Shown: piece by piece, positions 57,372-64,000 of the stretch | Layout: every line of letters begins with the position of its first letter | How positions within the stretch are numbered: the stretch's first letter is position 1 | Assembly (NCBI GenBank): GCA_907163345.1 | Contig: CAJQUN010000143.1 | Location: forward strand, 186,001-250,000 | DNA from: Haberlea rhodopensis | Lineage: Eukaryota; Streptophyta; Magnoliopsida; Lamiales; Gesneriaceae | Reading direction: 5' to 3' | Length of the DNA stretch: 64,000 nt | The notes under the pieces: generated by a model | The model's input: only the letters and a program-made list of their open reading frames with translations | What the model was told of the DNA's origin: nothing | Database searches by the model: none | Position numbers and translations under genes: made by a program

Positions 57372-60300
57372 TCACATACCAGAGAATAGTTCCGGGTAGT
57401 GCTGTACCATATGCCGCTCCGTCTCCCACGTAGCCTCCTCGACACCCCGACGATCCCACTGAACTTTGACCATTGGTACAATCTTGCTTCGTAATCTGCA
57501 ATCCTCATGATCCAGAATTCTGACCGGTCGTTCAACGTAGGATACATCTGAGTCCAACTGCACTTCAGTAGGCTGTAAAACATGAGAAGGGTCTGGCTCA
57601 TACTTCCGTAGCATAGAAACGTGGAAAACATCATGAATCCCAGATAAAGACGGCGGTAGAGCCAAACGGTAGGCCAAAATACCGATACGCTGCAATACTT
57701 CATATGGCCCAACATACCTCGGGGATAACTTTCCCCGCATACCAAAACGAACTACACCTCTGAAGGGTGAGATTTTCAAGAAGACCTTGTCTCCTACTCG
57801 GAATTCTAGCGGTCGTCGTCGCTTATTGGCATAGGCTGCTTGCCTATCCTGGGACGCTTTCATCTTTTGGCGTATCAACTTAATCTTTTCTTCCATTTCC
57901 TTAATCATATCCGGTCCTCCGACCGCTTTACTAGTCAAGTCCTCCCGATACAGTGGTGACCTACATCGTCATCCGTAAAGAGCTTCAAAAGGGACAATTT
58001 GAATGCTCGCCTGATAGCTGTTATTATAGGAGAACTCCACCAATGGCACTGCATCCTGCCATGGAGTATCAAACTCCAAAACACATGCCCTCAACATATC
58101 TTCGAGCGTCTGAATGGTACGCTCTGTCTGGCCATCTAACTGAGGGTGATAAGCTGTACTCAGTCTCACATCTGTGCCCAAAGCTGTCCGAAGGCCCTCC
58201 CAGAAATGTGGAGTAACCCTTGGGTCTCTGTCAGACACAATCGAGACTGGAACCTCAGGAAACCTCACCCCATCCCACACATATAATTGGGCCATCTTTA
58301 GATACGTGAAAGTCATACAGTAGGGGATGAAGTGAGCTACCTTCGTTAGCCTATCCACGATCACCCAGATCACATCAAATCCAGAGGCCGTCCTTGGCAA
58401 GTGGGTCACAAAGTCCATAGTGATATGCCTCCACTTCCACTTAGGTACCTTCAAGCTCTTCAGCTCGCCACCAGGCCTCTGCCTTTCTGCCTTTACCTGT
58501 TGGCAGATCAAACATCTTTTAACGAAAGCGATCACATCGCGCTTCATGCGTCTCCACTAGAACTGACCACTTAGGTCCTTATACATTTTCCTTCCTCCTG
58601 GGTGGATACTGAACCGACTACTATGAGCCCATTCCGATATTCCTTTACGCAACTCCGGTATATTTGGGATCATCCAGCGGTTGCCGAGTCTTAAGGAATC
58701 ATCCTCAGCCACTCTAAACTTTGATGGCTGACCTCGAAGTACTAAAAACGACACCTCTGAACCTCATCATCTGACCTCTTGGCTTTTCTAATAGCCTCAA
58801 ATATGTCCGGCTCAGCCAATAAGGTCGACACTCGCACCGGCGACGTGTCCACATCAAATTCATAGCCCAAATGGCAACAAGAGGTCATCATAGCTGATAA
58901 ATTCATGACATCCTCAGAAGTACTCTTCACCCTCCTGCTTAAGGCGTCTGCTAACAAATTCGCTTCACCTGGATGGTATTTAATTTCACAATCAAAATAT
59001 TTGAGTAAGTCCATCCATCTTCTTTGTCGCATATTAATCTCAGCCTGTGTGAACAAAAACTCCAGGCTCTTATGGTCCGTGTAGATGGTAAACGACGTAC
59101 CATGCAAGTAATGCCTCCAAATTTTCAAGGCAAATATAACGGCTGCCAGCTCCAAATCATGGACTGGGTACCTAGCCTCATGTGGTTTTAACCGCCTCGA
59201 TGCATAAGCCACCACATGCTTATCTTGCATCAACACGCAGCCCAAACCCTGCAGTGATGCATTCGTGTACAAGGCAAACCTCTTATTCTCAGAAGGAATC
59301 ACCAATATAGGTGTCGTAGTCAACGACACTTCAATCCTTGGAAGCTTTCCTCACAAGCTTCGGACCAATAGAACGGCACTCCTTTCTGAGTCAGCTGTGT
59401 CAGGGGTCTGGCAATCCCTAAGGATCTGGAGTACTGTTCTCAAGTGCTTCACGTGTTCCTCTTCAGTTCGAGAGTAAATAAGCACATCGTCAATGAAAAC
59501 TATGACGAACTGATCCAAATATGGTTGGAGCACCCTGTTCATCAGGCTCAAAAATAGCTGGGCATTCGTCACCCCAAAGGGCGTGACTAAGAATCCGTAG
59601 TGTCCATATCTAGTCCTGAAAGCTATCTTCTATACATCATCCTCTCGAACTCGAATCTGATGATACCCCGATCTCAGATCGATCTTACTGTAGAGCCTCA
59701 TACCCTGCAGCTGATCAAACAAATCATCAATCCTCGGAGGCGGATACTTATTCTTTACAGTAGCTTTGTTCATTTGTCTGTAATCGATGCGCAGCCGCAT
59801 CGAACCATCTTTCTTCTTAACAAACAGAACTGGCGCACCCCAGGGCGATACGCTAGGGCGTATATAGTCCTTATCAAGGAGCTCTTGCAACTGAACCTTT
59901 AACTCCCTTAGCTCCGCTGGTGCCATCCTATACGGGGCACGAGAAATGGTAGACGTCCCTGTTAGTAACATAATCCCAAACTCGACCTCTCTCGTCGGTG
60001 GGAATCCGGGAATTTCCTCCGGAAAGACATCAGGGAACTCCGCCACTACGGGTACATCCTCAGCTTTTACTTTTTCTTTCTTTTCCGTAACATCAACGGC
60101 ATATGTGAGATATCCTGTATGGTCTCGTTCCAACAACTGCGCCATCTTGACAGCAGATATCAACGGGATCTTAGAACGAGAACCATCCCCAAAGAATGTC
60201 CACTGGGCTCCCATATCAGATCTGAATCGGACAGTCCTCTGCCTGCAGTCTACAACTGCCTGATACTTGTTCAGCACATCGATGCCCACAATGCATTCGA

Positions 60301-60450
60301 AGTCCGACATTCCCAGAACAATCAAGTCTGTCCTCAGTTCGTTACCATCAAAATAAATGAGGCCGTCATAAACCATCTGATCAGTTATCAAACTTCTTCC
60401 ATCGGGTGTCTAGACTACAAGAGGCATGGACGACGGAGAAGTGCATATGA
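57372..60450 (-). pseudogene. J pol, multiply broken
   Basis: Reading from 60450 downward: the segment after protease (VYDGLIYFDGNE, GMSDFECIVGID), RT (IDYRQMNK, FIDDVLIYS near 59490), RNase H (near 59290), integrase (CLICQQ, DRDPRV, QLDGQTERT), GPY (YVGPYEVL) and chromodomain, with the stop at 57372. Defects include TAG in RT near 59632, a lost base near 59571, a deletion removing the RT thumb near 59410, and frame changes near 59330 and 58745. TAG replaces Trp near 58550 and TGA replaces Arg near 57968. The active-site DTGA part of protease is gone with gag. Confidence 0.93.
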
Positions 60451-60451
60451 A

Positions 60452-60483
60452 ATCGCATCACTTACTTCAGCATTTGCTGCTAT
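60452..60483 (-). pseudogene. J gag stub
   Basis: Only about ten codons (AANAEVSDA-like) remain, then the sequence jumps to the end of the protease region (HMHFS frame, HICTS in relatives). The start codon is ATA instead of ATG (60483-60481). It is preceded by the acceptor-like cttgtgttgcag. Confidence 0.8.
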
Positions 60484-60673
60484 GCTGCAACACAAGGGCT
60501 AACAACAATACCCAAAAGCAGTTCATATAATACATCGTTAGAGAAACAAAACATGTTAGTACAACATCATATACTTCATATGCAACATATACATAAAACA
60601 TGTTTAGAAAGAAGTACCTAGCCAACTTATTGCTAAGGCTACCCTTCACTCATTCCCGGGTTATCTAACCACT

Positions 60674-60685
60674 GCTCTGATACCA
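60674..60685 (-). other. Primer binding site of J
   Basis: The minus strand reads tggtatcagagc four bases after the 5' LTR end. Confidence 0.9.
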
Positions 60686-61439
60686 CTAATGTAGGGTCTT
60701 CCTACCTTAGCATCATCTTAAACACATATAATGGACTAAACATGCATTAATAACGTCTTGGGGTACCGGTTGTAGTTTTGAGCTAATAAGATTTCAGGCC
60801 AACAATGAAATTTCAAAACTTAACTAATTACATTCTCAATAATGAATGTTAAAGCGATAGAATTATACTACTCCTAGAGTAGAGACTATCCAAAAGTCTC
60901 GTATCCTATCTTCTATCATGCTCCTTTTAGCTCACTGCCTCAACCCGACCCTTAGCCCTTCGGTCCAAAAGTGTACCTACAGGAACAACCCATCATGAGC
61001 ATGTACATCGTTACTTAACATCATAAGGTAATGACATATAAATAAATGCATGAAAAATAATTGGTAACATATACTTCCTGGTTAATTGCATTAACCCTCT
61101 TTGGTTGTCCCTGTTTCATAGCCATGCATATAACCATTAATTCTTGACATGAATGATTAAAATCATCGTCTTATAAATATCATCATCTTACAACATCATC
61201 ATCATATAAGCATTATCATCTTATAAATATCATCATCTTATAGCATCATCATCTTATAGCATCATCATCTTATAGGATCATTTCTTATAACTTCATCATC
61301 TTATAACATCATCATCTTATAACATCATCATCATATAAGCATCATAACAAAATATAACAGTAAATGTACGAAGTCTTGGTTAAGTAACTTGCTGGTTGTT
61401 CGTTAACTTCTTTTTGTTGACCCTGATTTACCTTCATGC

Positions 61440-61806
61440 ATATGGGCATCTTACCCCATGGCATCTTACCACACAATAACATCGTATGGCCTCTTACCAT
61501 ATGGGCATCTTACCCCGTGGCATCTTACCACATAATAACATTGTATGACCTCTTACCATATGGGCATCTCACCCCGTGGCATCTTACCACATAATAACAT
61601 TGTATGGCATCTTACCATATGGGCATCTTACCCCGTGGCATCTTACCACATAATAACATTGTATGGCATCTTACCATATGGGCATCTTACCCCGTGGCAT
61701 CTTACCACATAATAACATCGTATGGCCTCTTACCATATGGGCATCTTACCCCGTGGCATCTTACCACATAATAACATTGTATGGCATCTTACCATATGGG
61801 CATCTT
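61440..61806 (-). repeat. 59-bp tandem array in J 5' LTR
   Basis: Same array and phase as at 55629. Confidence 0.92.
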
Positions 61807-62274
61807 ACCCTTTTATAAACATCTTATAACATTATTATAAACTTACTTATCATATCATCTTCATAAACATCATCATCTTAAGCTTATTTATCACAATCAT
61901 CATCATAAACATCATCATCATAATCTTACTTATCACAATCATCATCATAAACATCATCATCATAAACTTACTTATCACAATCATCATCATAAACATCATC
62001 ATCATAAACTTACTTATCACAATCATCATCATAGTCATCATAAATACTTATGCAATCAATGCATAGTCATAGTTAGGAGTGTGTTACCGTCTGATGCCCG
62101 TACGCTTCTTACGTACCTTAATTCCAAAAGTGGAGAAATTGAAGAACTCTATCTTCTCGATGTTGTTGGCACCTGGGATGGTTCCACACAACCATACAAA
62201 TCGATATTAGAAGCTAAACAATAGCCAAATACCAAAAATTCAACAAAAATCAACATTTCCATGTTTTGCACAGT

Positions 62275-62424
62275 GGCGATCGATCGCTACTTGAGGCGAT
62301 CGATCGCCTCGCTCTTTTTCCTTGCGGCGATCGATCGCTTAATTTTAGGCGATCCATCGCCTGCTACGTGAAATGGCTACTGTCCATCGGCGATCGATCG
62401 CCTCATTTCAGGCGAACGATCGCC
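62275..62424. repeat. Palindrome array in J 5' LTR
   Basis: Four perfect units and two single-base variants (gcgatccatcgc, gcgaacgatcgc). Confidence 0.95.
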
Positions 62425-63165
62425 ACCTGCTGGTGCGCGATTTCTCGCCATTTTTGTGCATTTTCAAAGCTCAATCTCATACCATACAAACCCAAACTTT
62501 CCAACAACACCAACATCATCATAACTCACTAAAACCCCACATAAACACTTCAAAAATCATACCCCAACAACATACAACACATACACAAAATAAACCCATA
62601 TAAATCACTTCAAAATCATCCCATTTCAAATCCAAACTTCATAAAAACTTTAGGAAGGGTTCCATACCTCTTGAAGACTCCAAATCTTGACAAGAATCAC
62701 ACAAACACAAGTTTTGTGGAACTTTCCTTCTCCTTCCTTGGAGGATTTCGAAAATGGGGAATGTGAAGGGTTTTGGGAATGAATTGGGGATTTTTGAGGG
62801 AAAGGGTAAAGTGAGGGGAAGGAGGGTATAGTGGGGTATATGGTTTAATTAAATTGTACCCAAAAATTAACATGATGTATAAAATACCCCAACATGGTAT
62901 TTTAAAGCATTTTACAAAAATGCAACCAACTTCATTAAATCTATAGTTTCCTCATAATTAACAATCCACACAATTAAATCATGTTAACACCTCATTTTCT
63001 ATCATGCACCTTGAAACGTAACCCCCGGGTCATGCCTATCATGTGACTAAGCATTTCATCGTGGTAATTAATTTCAACACGTAATTCAATTATCCACATA
63101 ATTAATCACATAAACATAATTAATGCTTTAATTGCAATTAATCATTTCGGGGACATCACACGTAG

Positions 63166-64000
63166 CCTCCTCGACACCCCGACGATCCCACTGAACTTTG
63201 ACCATTGGTATAATCTTGCTTCGTCTGCGATCCTCATGATCCAGAATTCTGACCGGTCGTTCAACGTAGGATACAACTGAGTCCAACTGCACTTCAGTAG
63301 GCTGTAATACATGAGACGGATCTGGCTCATACTTCCGCAACATAGAGACGTGAAAGAGCTTTACTTGTCAAGTCCTCCCAATATCCTTAACCATATCCTT
63401 AATCATATCCGATCCTCCGACCGCTTTACTAGTCAAGTCCTCCCAATACAGCGGTGACCTACATCGTCGTCCGTAAAGAGCTTCAAAAGGGGCCATTTGA
63501 ATGCTCGCCTGATAGCTGTTATTATAGGAGAACTCCACCAATGGCACTTCATCCTGCCATGTAGTATCAAACTCCAAAATACATGCCCTCAACATGTCTT
63601 CGAGCGTCTGAATGGTACGCTCTATCTGGCAATCTGTCTGAGGGTGATAAGTTGTACTCAGTCTCACTTCTGTGCCCAAAGCTGCCTGGAGACCCTCCCA
63701 GAAATGTGAAGTAAACCTTGGGTCTCTGTCAGACACAATCCAGACTGGAACCCCATGCAACCTCACTACATCTTGTACATATAATTGGGCCATCTTTAGG
63801 TATGTGAAAGTCATACTGAAGGGGATGAAGTGAGCTACCTTCGTTAGCCTATCCACGATCACCCAGATCGCACCAAATCCAGAGGCCGTCCTTGGCAAGT
63901 GGTTCACGAAGTCCATAGATATGTGTTCCCAGTTCCATTGGGGCACCTCTAAGCTCTTCAGCTCGCCATCGGGCCTCTATCTTTGTGCCTTTACCTATTG
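63166..64000 (-). pseudogene. I pol, integrase part, with deletion and filler
   Basis: Reading from the window end: integrase core (SMDFVNHLP, VSDRDPRF, QTDCQIERT) to the FEALYGRRCRSPLYWEDLTSK region. A deletion of about 290 bp follows that removes the GPY motif; its junction carries a duplicated filler at 63358-63383. Then come SMLRKYEPDP and the chromodomain up to the J insertion. The first five bases left of it (63161-63165) are the CGTAG duplication. Confidence 0.9.

Larger units (their letters stand above)
54875..63160 (-). mobile_element. Ty3/gypsy chromovirus J, gag-deleted
   Basis: It has LTRs at 60690-63160 (5') and 54875-57302 (3'), a primer site at 60674-60685 and a perfect target duplication CGTAG (54870-54874 and 63161-63165). 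The 3.4 kb interior carries a broken pol and only a stub of gag. It sits in the chromodomain-coding part of I. Confidence 0.94.
60690..63160 (-). repeat. 5' LTR of J (2471 bp)
   Basis: Partner of 54875-57302 with the same block order and only scattered differences. It has one additional unit in the atcacaatcatcatcataaac array near 61950. Confidence 0.92.
52809..64000 (-). mobile_element. Ty3/gypsy chromovirus I, partial, with nested J
   Basis: A minus-strand element of the F family. The 3' LTR (52809-54744), polypurine tract and pol end (54745-54874) are followed by J, then pol resumes at 63166 and runs off the window. Its 5' half is not present. Confidence 0.92.

Overview
The window is plant nuclear DNA made almost entirely of nested LTR retrotransposons. 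I found no host gene, rRNA, tRNA gene or CRISPR array. The coding families are Ty3/gypsy chromoviruses (gag, protease, RT, RNase H, integrase with GPY/F motif and a C-terminal chromodomain; initiator-Met-type primer binding site). They look closest to the Tekay/Del group, and one Ty1/copia SIRE/Maximus-like solo LTR is also present. This points to a repeat-rich heterochromatic region of a flowering plant genome. The species cannot be named from the sequence.

Layout (my labels). Window start: the end of an E-family LTR (1-1275) lies inside an LTR called C (1276-2141, resuming 29340-29433). C is split by chromovirus B (2142-29339, + strand, decayed). B holds two insertions: the non-autonomous LARD-like element D (8087-17032, - strand, target duplication GATGC) in its integrase gene, and the intact young element A (18867-28326, + strand, target duplication CATAC) in its 3' LTR. 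Remnants of an older minus-strand chromovirus, K, appear at 29434-29909 and 52589-52808. A copia-like solo LTR (29910-52588, target duplication CATCA) sits in K. It is itself split by LARD E (30389-39191, + strand) and by chromovirus F (39721-52324, + strand, target duplication GTGTC). F contains two solo LTRs, G (43293-45274, +) and H (47338-49522, -, target duplication ATCTG). From 52809 to the window end is minus-strand chromovirus I, interrupted by chromovirus J (54875-63160, -, target duplication CGTAG).

Only A has an uninterrupted gag-pol frame (1502 codons) and nearly identical LTRs (one difference seen in 2334 bp), so it is a plausible source of enzymes. D and E encode no protein of their own but share the same kind of termini, primer site and polypurine tract. 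They were probably mobilised in trans by A-like relatives.

The most unusual features are structural. Thirteen of the LTRs carry an array of the palindrome GCGATCGATCGC at a fixed place about 0.7 kb from the LTR start. Every LTR family examined carries a GTACGT-N(3-6)-ACGTAC dyad. The LARDs carry 56-60 bp periodic arrays of AGCGATGG/CCGC units downstream of the primer site. A splice-acceptor-like TTACAG or similar lies one base before the gag start codon in every coding copy.
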